Below, one piece after another: positions 41,883 to 51,460 of a stretch of DNA of 52,557 nucleotides (position 1 is its first letter; every line of letters starts with the position of its first letter). The notes under the pieces are model-generated. The model made no database searches. It was not told where the DNA came from and was given only the letters and a program-made list of their open reading frames with translations. The position numbers were made by a program, and so were the translations under genes. Source of the stretch: Sphingobacteriales bacterium (GTDB lineage: Bacteria; Bacteroidota; Bacteroidia; Chitinophagales; UBA2359); the NCBI GenBank assembly GCA_016718845.1, contig JADKCK010000051.1, positions 1-52,557 on the forward strand, written 5' to 3'.

Positions 41883-43961
41883 ATGAAATACTTATTCGTA
41901 ACCCTTATTTTTAGTTTCACCTTTGGGTTGGTATCTGCCCAAAACAATAGCCCTATTTTGCCCACGCTGCAAAAGTACAGTAATAAAGTGTATGTAGGTA
42001 ATGTTTCGGCAGATAATGTGCAAAAATATTTACAGCAGCACCAACCCCATTTAATGCAGCCAAATGTTTCGTTGCAATGGCAGCAAACACAGCAAAGCCC
42101 TTTGGGTACACACTATACTTTTGTACAACAATATAAAGGTATGCCTATTTATGGCACAAGTATAAAAGCAACCATCAACAAAAGCAATTATTTAGTGTTG
42201 ATAATGGACAATACCTTTGATGTATCGTTGCTAAAACACCCAATAACACCCAACAACAATAGGCAAGCCAACGCCATTGCCCAGCAGTTTTTGCAAACTA
42301 AAAACGAGGCTTTAGACAATGCCCAAACCCTCGTTTGTTTCACATCGCCCAGCACCATTATCGAGGCTATTGTGCTAAAAGCCCATTCAATGGGCAAAGC
42401 CGATGCCAACGAGTATATTTTAGACACACAAGGCAATTTGTTACAATCGCGCAACTTATCAAGGTATCATCATCAATGCCGCCACATTAACACCACCGAT
42501 GCCCAAGCCCGTGTGTTTATTCCTGACCCCCTCACATCTGCCCAAAAGGTATACGGCGAAGGTGGCAAATATCGCGATAACAACGATGCCGATGCCACCG
42601 AACTAACCAATCAATTGAAAGACGTTACCATACCCGTTACCCTCGAAAACGGTTTTTACCAACTAAAAACCGACTATTTAGAGATAGCCGAGTTCGATGA
42701 ACCCAACGTATTACCTGTTACTTCGGCAACCCCCGTGTTTAACTTTACCCGCTCGCAATCGGGCTTCGAGGACGTGAATGCTTACTATCACCTAAACACT
42801 TATCGCAACTATGTATTGCAATTGGGCTTTACCGACATGGTAGCTAAAAAACTGCTAGTTGACACACACGCCTTAAACGATGAAGACCAATCGAAATATG
42901 TGTTTTACGACAACACCCCCCATTTGGTTTTTGGCGAAGGTGGGGTAGATGATGCCGAAGATGCCGACGTTATCATACACGAAATGGGACATTACCTATC
43001 CGACGCTGCCTGTGTTAGCTGCAATGTGGATAATAGCAATAGCGGCAACGAGCGTGTTGCCCTCGACGAAGCTTTGTGCGATTACCTTGCCACCTCGTAC
43101 TCAAGGGGCATTAGCGATTTTAGGTGGGCAGATATGTTTTCGTGGGACGGCAACAACGAGTTTTGGAGCGGGCGCGATGTAAATACCAACAAACATTACC
43201 CCGAAGATGTGGTATCAAGCATTTACCAAACTTCCGAGATATTTTCGTCGGTTTTAATGGATATTTGGGAAAGCATTGGCAAAGATGCCACCGACCAATT
43301 GGTATTGGCATCGTTCTACAATTTTACTCAAGGTACCAACCTTGCCGATGCCGCCGAGGTATTGATGATAACCGATAACGAACTTTTTGCAGGCGCACAT
43401 CAAGACTCGTTATACAAATACCTATCGGCACGCGGTTTGTTGTTGTACCAAAAACCCAATGCCGGCACCGATGCCACCGTTTGCCTTGGCGACACTATTA
43501 CATTAGGCGGAAACACTATTGTGCCTGCCAACGCACAATTTTTCTGGACACCCAGCACCACTTTAAACGATGCCACATTAACCAACCCTATTGCCAACCC
43601 CGACCGCACTACTTATTACGTTGCCCACATTATAAACCCCGATACCAACATAGAATACACCGACTCGGTGAAGATAAGCGTAAATTATTGCCTCGATACA
43701 TTAGTCACTAACATTAAGCTACTAAACACCGATAGATTTTTGAAAGATAGGGGCGACCTTGTTATCCAAATTCCAAACAATACGCAAAATGCCCAAGTGC
43801 AGTTATTTGATGCTATGGGGCATCAAACCAAACAATTAAGCTACAACAACCCCAATAACCATCTTTTTATAAATGGCAGTGGCTTGCCCGCAGGTGTTTA
43901 TGTACTAAAAGTTTGGGCAGATGATGCACAAAAAACATTTAAAATCATCAAAGCAAAGTAA
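41883..43961 (+). CDS. Secreted M4/M36-like metallopeptidase with FTP propeptide and T9SS sorting domain
   Basis: A 692-residue secreted protease. Signal peptide ending LVSAQ; residues 30-190 form an FTP-type propeptide (GTHYTFVQQYKGMPIYGTSI). The catalytic domain has H366-E367 and H370 in VIIHEMGHYLSD and the third ligand E396 in ALDEALCDYLATSY, in the manner of M4/M36 gluzincins. Residues 540-640 are an Ig-like domain (VCLGDTITLGGNTIVPANAQ, FFWTPSTTLNDATL). The final ~70 residues are a T9SS type A sorting domain (LVIQIPNNTQNAQVQLFDAM, GLPAGVYVLKVWADDAQ). Expected to be exported by the type IX system. The subfamily assignment (M4 or M36) is uncertain. Confidence 0.88.
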   Translation: MKYLFVTLIFSFTFGLVSAQNNSPILPTLQKYSNKVYVGNVSADNVQKYLQQHQPHLMQPNVSLQWQQTQQSPLGTHYTFVQQYKGMPIYGTSIKATINKSNYLVLIMDNTFDVSLLKHPITPNNNRQANAIAQQFLQTKNEALDNAQTLVCFTSPSTIIEAIVLKAHSMGKADANEYILDTQGNLLQSRNLSRYHHQCRHINTTDAQARVFIPDPLTSAQKVYGEGGKYRDNNDADATELTNQLKDVTIPVTLENGFYQLKTDYLEIAEFDEPNVLPVTSATPVFNFTRSQSGFEDVNAYYHLNTYRNYVLQLGFTDMVAKKLLVDTHALNDEDQSKYVFYDNTPHLVFGEGGVDDAEDADVIIHEMGHYLSDAACVSCNVDNSNSGNERVALDEALCDYLATSYSRGISDFRWADMFSWDGNNEFWSGRDVNTNKHYPEDVVSSIYQTSEIFSSVLMDIWESIGKDATDQLVLASFYNFTQGTNLADAAEVLMITDNELFAGAHQDSLYKYLSARGLLLYQKPNAGTDATVCLGDTITLGGNTIVPANAQFFWTPSTTLNDATLTNPIANPDRTTYYVAHIINPDTNIEYTDSVKISVNYCLDTLVTNIKLLNTDRFLKDRGDLVIQIPNNTQNAQVQLFDAMGHQTKQLSYNNPNNHLFINGSGLPAGVYVLKVWADDAQKTFKIIKAK

Positions 43962-44053
43962 ACCGATAGCCTTTTTTAATTATTGATTATTGATTATTGA
44001 TGATGTAAATCGCAACTTTTTGTTTTTTGTGAAACACAAACGAGCTATTAAAA

Positions 44054-44098
44054 AACGCAATGTCTATAAAGTTTTTACCACTTTATAGACATTGCGTT
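44054..44098 (+). terminator. Hairpin after the M4/M36-like peptidase gene
   Basis: AACGCAATGTCTATAAAG (44054-44071) pairs with CTTTATAGACATTGCGTT (44081-44098), 18 bp perfect, with a 9-nt loop. The T tract downstream is interrupted (GCTGTTTTG). Confidence 0.65.
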
Positions 44099-44239
44099 GC
44101 TGTTTTGTCCAAAATATTTCACGAATGCCCACAAAATAGCTTTGTAGGAGTCTAATGTTGGTAAAAATAGTGCATCGCCCAAAATTTTATAGCTCCGTAC
44201 AAGTATGATATGGGCAATGGTAGTTTTTAGCGTTCACGT

Positions 44240-44302
44240 AAAAATCGGCAGGCGATACTTATACGGTTTTTAAAGCCATATAGGTATCATCTGCCGATTT
44301 TT
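44240..44302. terminator. Long hairpin before the Spy-like gene end
   Basis: AAAAATCGGCAG (44240-44251) and CTGCCGATTTTT (44291-44302) pair over 12 bp, with GATAC/GTATC and TATA/TATA pairing inside. It probably ends the minus-strand Spy-like gene. Otherwise 43962-44344 shows nothing coding. Confidence 0.65.
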
Positions 44303-44344
44303 ATTAAGCCAAATGGCTTTTTACAACATTTATGCTAAGACTAA

Positions 44345-44819
44345 TTATTTAGCTTTTGCAGGCGTTGCAGTGCCATTTACTTTAACACCAACATTGCTTG
44401 TTTGCGGTGTGCTTTTACGAGCAGCGGGGTGTGGTGTATTTGGTTAGTTGTTCGGGGCTTAACATAGCACGAATTTGTTCGTCGGTTTTTTTGCGGATAG
44501 CACCAAACGGATTTTTGTTTTCGGGCGATAAGGTTGATTTGGCTTGCTCTAATTGGTCGAACTCGGCTAAAAACAAAGCTTTTAGTTTAGTTTTTTGTTC
44601 GGCGGTTAAAGTGCCTACGCGTTGTTCTACACGGGCTGTACGTGCTTCGGCGCGTTTGTCGCGCGACATGTGGTTGTCTACGTTGTAGCCTTCGGTTGGT
44701 TTTGCCGATTTAGGTGCTGTGGTGGTGGTGGTTACGCTTGTATTTGCTTGTTGAGCAAAAGTGTTAGCACTAACAAAGCTAACGGCAAAGATGGCAATTG
44801 CCAAAGAGAATTTTTTCAT
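44345..44819 (-). CDS. Small exported Spy/DUF4890-like protein, frameshifted at its C-terminus
   Basis: An exported protein of about 157 residues. Signal peptide MKKFSLAIAIFAVSFVSANT then FAQQ; a Thr-rich stretch; then charged helices: MSRDKRAEARTARVEQRVG, LTAEQKTKLKALFLAEFDQL and EQIRAMLSPEQLTKYTTP. The LTAEQ..KL...L and LSPEQ..KY motifs resemble LTxxQ-type Spy/CpxP or DUF4890 periplasmic helical proteins. The apparent end TPRCS at 44415 is probably false: deleting one C of the four at 44426-44429 continues TTPAARKSTPQTSNVGVKVN and GTATPAKAK to a stop at 44345. The ATG at 44819 opens the signal. A periplasmic stress or chaperone role is inferred only. Confidence 0.75.
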
Positions 44820-44939
44820 GGAGATAAAAATTAATGATGAATTGTGAATTATGATTAACATTTGGCGTTTATTAGGTTATTATAATCGCCAACTTGATAG
44901 GTGCAGTTCTGTAACAATTTTAGTACTTAAAGCCATTAT

Positions 44940-46205
44940 TTAATGCCCAAGTAGTGCAAAAATGGCTAAATAAGTGGCTATACCGGCAAGGTATCCTAAC
45001 ATAGCCGTAAAAGCTATTTTGCGCATATACCACCCAAACGAGATGTTTTCCATGCCCATAACTACAACACCTGCCGCCGAGCCAATGATAAGCATACTAC
45101 CTCCGGTGCCAACGGCATAAGCAAGCATTTCCCAAATTTTGTGGTCGGTGGGGTATATATCAAGGCTGTACATGCCTTGTACGGCGGCGGTTAGTGGTAC
45201 GTTATCTACAATGGCAGATAAGGCACCTAGTAAGGTGACAATAATTTCTTTATTACCTACGGTAGTATCTAACCAAGTAGCCAAGGCGTTTAATTGTCCA
45301 ATGCTTTCGAGGCAGCTAACTGCCAACAATATACCTAAAAAGAACAAAGTGCTTGGTACGTCTATGCGGGTAAGGGCGTGGTATATTCGCAGGTGTGTGC
45401 GGTCTTCTTTGCCGTGGTGCATAAGTTCGGTAACTGTCCAAAGAACACCTACACTACCCAACATACCCATATAAGGTGGTAAATGGGTGATGGTTTTAAA
45501 AATAGGCACAAACAATAAACCTAAAACGCCCAAAATTAAAATTAATTGCCCGCCTGCCTCTAATTCGTTGGGTTTATCTTGATTTGCTCGTTCAAAAGTG
45601 CCGCTTATTAGCCGCGATTGATACAGCAAAGGTACAATTAAACACAATAAAGAGGGTAAAAAAAGCTCTTTTATGATGTTTAAAGTGCTAATTTGGTTGC
45701 CTATCCAAAGCATAGTGGTGGTTACGTCGCCAATGGGCGACCAAGCCCCGCCTGCATTTGCGGCAATAACTATCATGCTGCTAAACAGCAATCGGTCGTT
45801 GCGGTGGTGTAGCATTTTTTGCACCAATGTTACCATTACAATAGCTGTTGTTAGGTTGTCGAGTATAGCAGATAAGAAAAAGGTGATAAAACAAATTATC
45901 CACAATAATTTTCGTTTACTGGTGGTAGTTATGCTTTGGGTGATGATACTAAAACCATTATGGGTAGCAATTAGTTCAACGATGGTCATGGCACCAAGTA
46001 GAAAGAAAATTATTTCGGCAATGCTGCCCAAATGGTGCTGTAGTTGTTCTACTACGGCGTGGTTGTCGGGGCTGCTTAGGGCGTATATTGTCCAGCAAAC
46101 AACAGCTAACAACAACGCACTTGCACCTTTGTTTACTTTTAGTGGATGCTCGAGAGCAATGGCTAAGTAGCCTAATACAAAAACAATGGAAATGATAATT
46201 AGCAT
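44940..46205 (-). CDS. nhaD: NhaD-type sodium/proton antiporter
   Basis: A 421-residue inner-membrane protein with about 12 hydrophobic spans, exchanging Na+ or Li+ for H+. Diagnostic stretches: LEHPLKVNKGASALLLAVVC, IIFFLLGAMTIVELIATHNG, FFLSAILDNLTTAIVMVTL (DNLTT), ANAGGAWSPIGDVTTTMLW, TLFFLGILLAVSCLESIGQL, and ALSAIVDNVPLTAAVQGMYS (DNVP, the second half-repeat signature), ending GSAAGVVVMGMENISFGWYM. The two DN motifs in inverted repeats fit the IT (ion transporter) superfamily fold. Single gene on the minus strand; a degenerate octamer array begins right after the ATG. Confidence 0.94.
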   Translation of the reverse strand: MLIIISIVFVLGYLAIALEHPLKVNKGASALLLAVVCWTIYALSSPDNHAVVEQLQHHLGSIAEIIFFLLGAMTIVELIATHNGFSIITQSITTTSKRKLLWIICFITFFLSAILDNLTTAIVMVTLVQKMLHHRNDRLLFSSMIVIAANAGGAWSPIGDVTTTMLWIGNQISTLNIIKELFLPSLLCLIVPLLYQSRLISGTFERANQDKPNELEAGGQLILILGVLGLLFVPIFKTITHLPPYMGMLGSVGVLWTVTELMHHGKEDRTHLRIYHALTRIDVPSTLFFLGILLAVSCLESIGQLNALATWLDTTVGNKEIIVTLLGALSAIVDNVPLTAAVQGMYSLDIYPTDHKIWEMLAYAVGTGGSMLIIGSAAGVVVMGMENISFGWYMRKIAFTAMLGYLAGIATYLAIFALLGH

Positions 46206-46300
46206 GGGTGTGAGTTGAAGTGGTGAAGGTGAAAGTGAGGGGTGAAAGGGTGAATATTGGTGGATGATGTGGTGATATGAGGGGCGTGGTTGTATTTTAA
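46206..46300. repeat. Degenerate octamer array upstream of nhaD
   Basis: GAAGTGGT, GAAGGTGA, GGGTGAAA, GATGATGT and GGTGATAT-type units, poorly kept in phase, starting directly at the ATG. Orientation is as for the other arrays; this is the oldest-looking member. Confidence 0.6.
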
Positions 46301-46338
46301 CCCCGAAGAGGTGGTATTATAGATTATGGTGTTTGGTT

Positions 46339-47345
46339 TTACATAGCATTAATGTATGCCAAGCACAAATCTATGGTGGCTTGTATGCCTTTTTGGTGGG
46401 TGCGTTCCATACCATGCGAGGCAGCAACACCGGGTCACCAATGAGTGCTACCCTAAAAGGTTGCCCGGCATTAAGTGCTGCCGAGCCGTCGGAGCTATAG
46501 TATACGTATACATCTTGCTTAAACGGTATTTGGTGTTGTTGTGCCAAATGTACTAAGCGGCGGCGGAAATGGTAATCGTAAGGACCCGAGCCGTCTTTAA
46601 CACATATCGAGCAATGGGTTTCGGTGCCTTCGTTGTCGTTGCCTAGCACGCCCATGTCTATGGTTAGTAGTTCTTGTATGGTGGGTGCATAGCCGCAAGT
46701 GCCGCCATGTCCTACTTCTTCGTAGTTCGAGAAGAAGAGTTCAACGGGGGCTGTTTGGTTTTGCTGGGCAAGTCGGCGAGCTATTTCGAACAACACATAA
46801 CAGCCCGCTTTGTTGTCCATAAAGCGCGATTTTATGTATCCGCTAGGCAACTCTTGGTAGCGGGTATCAAACGCAATAATATCGCCTATTTGTATACCAA
46901 GGTCTTCGGTTTGCTCTTTGGTGTAGGTTTCTTCGTCTATGCGTATGTGCATATTAGATAGGTCGCGTTTGGTAGTTTCGGCTTCGCGGTTGGCATGTGC
47001 CGAGGGGTTGTTGAGTAACAATGTGCCCGTATAAATTTTACCATCGAGGGTGTATATGCGGCAATATTCGGTTTCGTAGCTGGTAAGCAAAGGGCTACCG
47101 AGTTTTGATATACCTAATGTGCCATCGGATTTTACTTTACTGACAATGGCACCCAATGTATCAACGTGGGCAGCAATAGATAGGGTAGGGGCTTGGTTGC
47201 CAAGTGTGCAGCGTACGGCTCCTTTGTTGGTAAATTCGGGTTGCCAACCGTAGCTTTTTAGCAGGTCAAAAATGTATTGGCAGGCTTGATGTGTAAAGCC
47301 CGTAGGTGAGTCTATGGCAACTAAGTTGCGGAGGGTTGAGTACAT
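46339..47345 (-). CDS. M42 family metallopeptidase, frameshifted near its C-terminus
   Basis: A tetrahedral-type (TET) aminopeptidase of the M42 family, about 335 residues, cytosolic. Metal ligands in order: H and D in LSIAAHVDTLGAIV, the bridging D in SRFMDNKAGCYVL, E-E in SNYEEVGHGGTCG, D in LTIDMGVLG, and the last H. That His is lost in the first frame, which ends PRMVWNAPTKKAYKPP at 46371, but one missing base at 46430-46434 restores GDPGVAASHGMERTHQKGIQ then ATIDLCLAYINAM and a stop at 46339. The ATG at 47345 opens MYSTLRNLVAIDSPTG, the family's usual start. An assembly indel is likely. Peptide scavenging is inferred. Confidence 0.9.
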
Positions 47346-47590
47346 GGGATAGAAAGATAGTGTGTAAAGAATTTGATACAGAACATTGAACCGTTGTGCT
47401 TGGGTGTTTGCGCTTGCTTTGCTTTGGGGGTGCCATAGACCGTGCAAATAGGGTAAGCCAATAATCACCCCCAAAAAAGACCGATTCCGCGTCAAGCGGG
47501 GTAGGTGCGTTTATTTAAACAGATGATATGAAATGGACGATTACTATTTACTTAAGTCGGTATCAAGATAGTATTGCGGATAGCTAAAAA

Positions 47591-49156
47591 TTATTTCCCA
47601 CCTTTTTTGAGGTAATCAATAATGGCAAGTCGGAGGTCGTTTTGCAGGTCGGCTTTATTTTTAGAGTCAGGTTCGGCAACATTTAGTATGTCCGGATTAT
47701 CGCGGGTTAGGTAGGGTAATCCTTTTTCTTTACCGGTAAGCAAAAAGTCGGTGATAAGTACTTTGTACGATTTGTTGGGTTCTATGGGTTGTTTGCCTAA
47801 CCAAAATTCGGTTTTTTGATTGTCTTTGTTTTGGCTAATCCATTCGTCGTATTGTAAAAAGCCGCCGCTACCTATATTTTTTGCACCTTGTTCTAGTATT
47901 TGGCTTAGCAATTTACCTTTCATATCAACCGTTAGTATTTTGCCGCCAAAGGGTAGGGTTCTAAGTATGTCGTATTCGGTAATATTGCCCGATAGTTGGT
48001 CATCTACCCTAATAGACCCGCTGTTATAAATTACGGCATCGGCTTTGGGGTTAGTGCTGCGTATGGCATTGGCAATAAGCAAGGTAAGGTTGGTGCGTTG
48101 GCTGCGTACAAATGTTTCTCGACCTTCTAAGGGGCGGTCGGTGGGTACGTTCATTACTACATTTTTGGGGTTCATACCAATGGCAATGCAGTTATCTTCG
48201 GCAATTTTATTCCATTTTTCTACTACGGCAAATGTTTGGGGTTCTTGGCTTATTTTATCGTTAATGGCTTTAAGTTCCGATTTAAAGCTTAGCTTTTTTG
48301 TTTTTTTGTCAAATTGCAAACGATGTATGTATACTGTTTTTACGTTGGCGTCGGCTTTGGCAATTGTTACAGCACCTACTTTTTCGAGCATATTGTCGTG
48401 TTCGTGTCCGCCCATAATTAGCTGTACTTGGGGTAATTTGGCAGCCAATTGTTTGTCTTGATCAATGCTTTGGTGCGTAAGTAGCACCACAAAATCGGTT
48501 TGATTTTTGATGAAATTGTAGGCAGCTATGGCAGCCGAGTCGGCATTGTAGTAGCGGGCATAATCGGGCATAGTAAAGTTTAGGGTTGTACCAATTACGC
48601 CTACCCTAACAGTAGTACCGTCGGCATCTTTGGCGTTGATGATGTAGGTAGGCGTAACTATTTCTTTGGTGCCGTTTTTTGTTTTAGCAAATGGCTCGTA
48701 GCCTGCGGCTGTTTTGTGTTTGATATTAGCCGATACCCATTTAAAGTTAGATAAATCGAGGCAATCTTGCAATTCGGTTTCTTTAATGTCAAACTCGTGG
48801 TTGCCAAAGGTAACAAAATCTACGCCTACGGCGTTCATCGTTTCCACCATTTGTTTGCCTTTTATGGTTTTGCCTTCGTATTTAAGCGTGCCAATAGCCG
48901 AGGGGCTTAAAAAATCGCCCGACAGTACGGTGTAAGTATTGGGGTTTTCTTGTTTTAGTTGCTTGTTAACCGTTGCCACGCGTGCCATACCTGCTACCTT
49001 GCCGTTGTCGAGCGGGGCTATTTCGTATACATCGTTGAGTTGTAAAAAGGTAATGTCTATTTTGTTGTCGTCTTTTTTAGTGCTTTTTTTACTGCCCGTA
49101 CAAGCAGCAATTAAAAGCAACGAGCTGGCTAAAAAAAAGAGTGTAAAGTGTTTCAT
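47591..49156 (-). CDS. Metallophosphatase/5'-nucleotidase family lipoprotein
   Basis: A 521-residue surface or periplasmic lipoprotein, signal MKHFTLFFLASSLLLIAAC with Cys19 lipidated, then a Ser/Lys linker. The calcineurin-like phosphatase domain has ITFLQLNDVYEI (a variant of the first metal motif), VLSGDFLSPSAIG, FVTFGNHEFDIKE (GNHE) and LIMGGHEHDNMLEK (GHxH). The C-terminal 5'-nucleotidase domain (IYNSGSIRVDDQLSGNITEY, LRTLPFGGKILTVDMKG) binds the nucleoside. It would release phosphate and nucleosides outside the cytoplasm. The ATG at 49156 opens the signal peptide. A -7-like TAACTTTG lies upstream. No operon partner. Confidence 0.92.
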   Translation of the reverse strand: MKHFTLFFLASSLLLIAACTGSKKSTKKDDNKIDITFLQLNDVYEIAPLDNGKVAGMARVATVNKQLKQENPNTYTVLSGDFLSPSAIGTLKYEGKTIKGKQMVETMNAVGVDFVTFGNHEFDIKETELQDCLDLSNFKWVSANIKHKTAAGYEPFAKTKNGTKEIVTPTYIINAKDADGTTVRVGVIGTTLNFTMPDYARYYNADSAAIAAYNFIKNQTDFVVLLTHQSIDQDKQLAAKLPQVQLIMGGHEHDNMLEKVGAVTIAKADANVKTVYIHRLQFDKKTKKLSFKSELKAINDKISQEPQTFAVVEKWNKIAEDNCIAIGMNPKNVVMNVPTDRPLEGRETFVRSQRTNLTLLIANAIRSTNPKADAVIYNSGSIRVDDQLSGNITEYDILRTLPFGGKILTVDMKGKLLSQILEQGAKNIGSGGFLQYDEWISQNKDNQKTEFWLGKQPIEPNKSYKVLITDFLLTGKEKGLPYLTRDNPDILNVAEPDSKNKADLQNDLRLAIIDYLKKGGK

Positions 49157-49207
49157 TGTGTAAGTGTTTTTGTTGTTAGATGAATGAAGTGCTACGCGAT
49201 TTAGCCA

Positions 49208-49215
49208 CAAAGTTA
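49208..49215 (-). promoter_or_regulatory. -7 box for the 5'-nucleotidase gene
   Basis: TAACTTTG on the minus strand matches TAnnTTTG and lies 52 bp upstream of the ATG at 49156; the -33 region is not clear. Confidence 0.35.
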
Positions 49216-49301
49216 CGAATGTTGCGCAAAAAAAAGTATTTAGCACCAAATAAACTGCGAAAAAACAAAAAATAACAATGCCTACACCCGCTTTTAGGGT
49301 A

Positions 49302-49338
49302 AAAAAAAACCTTGTTCGTACATAGAACAAGGCTTTTT
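49302..49338 (-). terminator. Terminator of the PKD/T9SS gene
   Basis: CCTTGTTC (49310-49317) and GAACAAGG (49325-49332); on the minus strand the stem is followed by a long T run (A9 on plus). Confidence 0.85.
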
Positions 49339-49386
49339 TGTGTGGGTATCTAAGTTTTTGATGGTGGGTTACTACTTTAGTTGCTT

Positions 49387-51381
49387 TTAGTGCAAAATAC
49401 TAAGTTTACCATGCTGCAAAGTTTGGTTTTGTGGGTCGATGATTTGATAAAGGTAGATGCCCGAAGGTAAATATTCGGTGGGGATTTGCGTTGTGGTTGG
49501 TGACAATGCTTTTTGCAAAACGGCTTTACCCAACACATCGTACAGCACAAAGGTGTGGGTTTGTACCCCCCAGCCCCCTGAAGGGGGAGAAATACTTATT
49601 TGCTCATTAGCAGGGTTAGGCAACACCGTGCATAATCCCCCCCTTGCCCCCCCTTCGAGGGGGGGATTATGGGAGCTAATCCTACGGCATAGGTATTAAC
49701 CACCTGTGTATAAACAGTAGTATCTTGGCACATTATTACGGATAATGTTACCTGATGCTCGCCTGCTTGGGTGTAGCTGTGCTGCAGGGCTTGTTGCGTA
49801 ATGGTTTGTGTGGGTGGGCTGCCATCGCCAAAATCCCAGATAAAAACGGCGTTTTGGGCGTTGCTGCTGGTGTTGGTAAAACTAACAAGGGTGTCGTTTT
49901 GCAGGGTGTGGGTAAAACTTGGTGCAGGGTGTGCCGATGTGCCTATGCAAATGCTTTGGTACATAATGCTGGTATCTTGGCAAACAATGGCTGTTAGCTT
50001 GGCAAGGTATATACCTGCTTGGGCGTAGGTGTGTGTAGGGTTTTGCTCGTTTGAGTTAAAGCCATCGCCAAAGTCCCAGAGGTAATGCCCGCCGTCTATG
50101 CTGTCGGGGTAGGTGTATTGCGATAGGTTTTGGAAGGCAATGGTGTTGCCCTCGGGGTTGGTGTAGCTATAATTGGCTATTGGCTCGGTTAATAAACCCA
50201 TGCAGTTGGTTTTTAAAAAATAGACATTGGCATTGCCCAAGAGTACACCTAAGTCGGTACTCTCGGTGCGCCCGCACATAACATAACCGTCTTTGCCGGT
50301 GCTGTTGTGGTTGTTGATGATAAGGTCGTAGAGGTACTCATTGCGGTCTCCGCCATAAGTGCGCCGCCATAAAACACTACCATTGGTATCTAATTTGGCA
50401 ACAAAACCCTGCAAATAATTTGGTCCTGCCGAGTAATCGCTGCCTGCTACTATATAAGTACTATCTGCTAACTGCACTAAACTACTAATAACTGCACCTA
50501 TAAAATAGTCGGCATTATTTATCCACTGTGTTTCGCCGGCACTGTCTAATTTGTACAGATTTTGCACTACTTCTGTTGGGTCGTTGTTTGGATAAGAAGA
50601 GGCACTAAACAGCATCCCTCCGTCGTTTGTGGGTATTAAACAACGTGCCAAATCGCGCCCGCCAAGGTTGTACTCTTGTATGCTAATGGGTATGCCCGTA
50701 GCACTAAGGTGCAAAAGGGCAATGTTGGCTTGTTGCCAATAGTCGTCTTTTATGGTGGCTAAACCATAAAAAGTGCCATCGGGTAGGGCTATTATGTCTT
50801 CGTAGTTGTTGTTTTCGACAAACGAGTAGTAAGTAGTATCCCAAATAGTAGAGTGATTAGGATCTAATCCGATTAAGTACAATTTTAGGTGTTGAACCAA
50901 TTTGGTCAATATTTCCTGCTAATAATAAACCATTATCCATTGTTGTGGCACAAGTACGCGCTATGGTATGTTTAGTGGTGTCACCTAAATTATACTTTTC
51001 TAATTCATTATTGCTTTTTAATCTAAGTACATAGCTTCTAGCAACAGTATTATTAGCTGGCACAAGCACTCCAACAGCTACAAAATCATCATTTTGCTCT
51101 GTCATATCAAAAATACCACTTTGGTAGTCTTCATTAGTATCATCGAAATTGCTAACAATATTACTTAACGAATCAAGCACAGTAATGTAAGAGTTCCATT
51201 TGTTAGTACTATTATTTTTTACTTCGCAAGCTAATATATATTGTCCATTGTGCTTCTGCAAAACTTTGCGACCATTGTGTATACTAGCCCATCCAAAATT
51301 AGTACTATAATACTTAGCTTGCCCTAATACACAAGTAGTGTTTATAAACAATAGGGTTGTTATAAAATAAATTAGTTTCAT
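49387..51381 (-). CDS. Secreted PKD-domain protein with T9SS sorting domain (two frameshifts)
   Basis: One gene split into three frames. 50857-51381: signal MKLIYFITTLLFINTTCVLG, then beta-propeller-like repeats (KYYSTNFGWASIHNGRKVLQ). One extra A (50883-50886) shifts into the second frame, KLYLIGLDPNHSTIWDTTYY, with WRRTYGGDRNEYLYDLIIN and LYKLDSAGETQWI, a propeller typical of these proteins. Two PKD domains follow: HYLWDFGDGFNSNEQNPTHT and VFIWDFGDGSPPTQTITQQA. After VNTYAVGLAPI a C/G-rich palindrome (about 49640-49672) is in the coding path and appears to lack one G; the next frame has VLPNPANEQISISPPSGGWG and a T9SS type A domain ending QTLQHGKLSILH at 49387. About 660 residues; surface exported. 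Single-gene reading is strong; the exact indel positions are inferred. Confidence 0.85.
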
Positions 51382-51407
51382 TGTTTTTGTTTTTTTTAAA
51401 GTGAAAT

Positions 51408-51452
51408 AAAAAGGCTATGCCCATCTTTAAAAAAATGGACATAGCCTTGTTT
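51408..51452 (-). terminator. Terminator of the rightmost T9SS gene
   Basis: AAGGCTATG-CCAT and ATGG-CATAGCCTT pair with one mismatch; on the minus strand the stem is followed by TTTTTATTTC. It lies 9 bp past the stop at 51461. Confidence 0.85.
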
Positions 51453-51460
51453 AGTTTACC

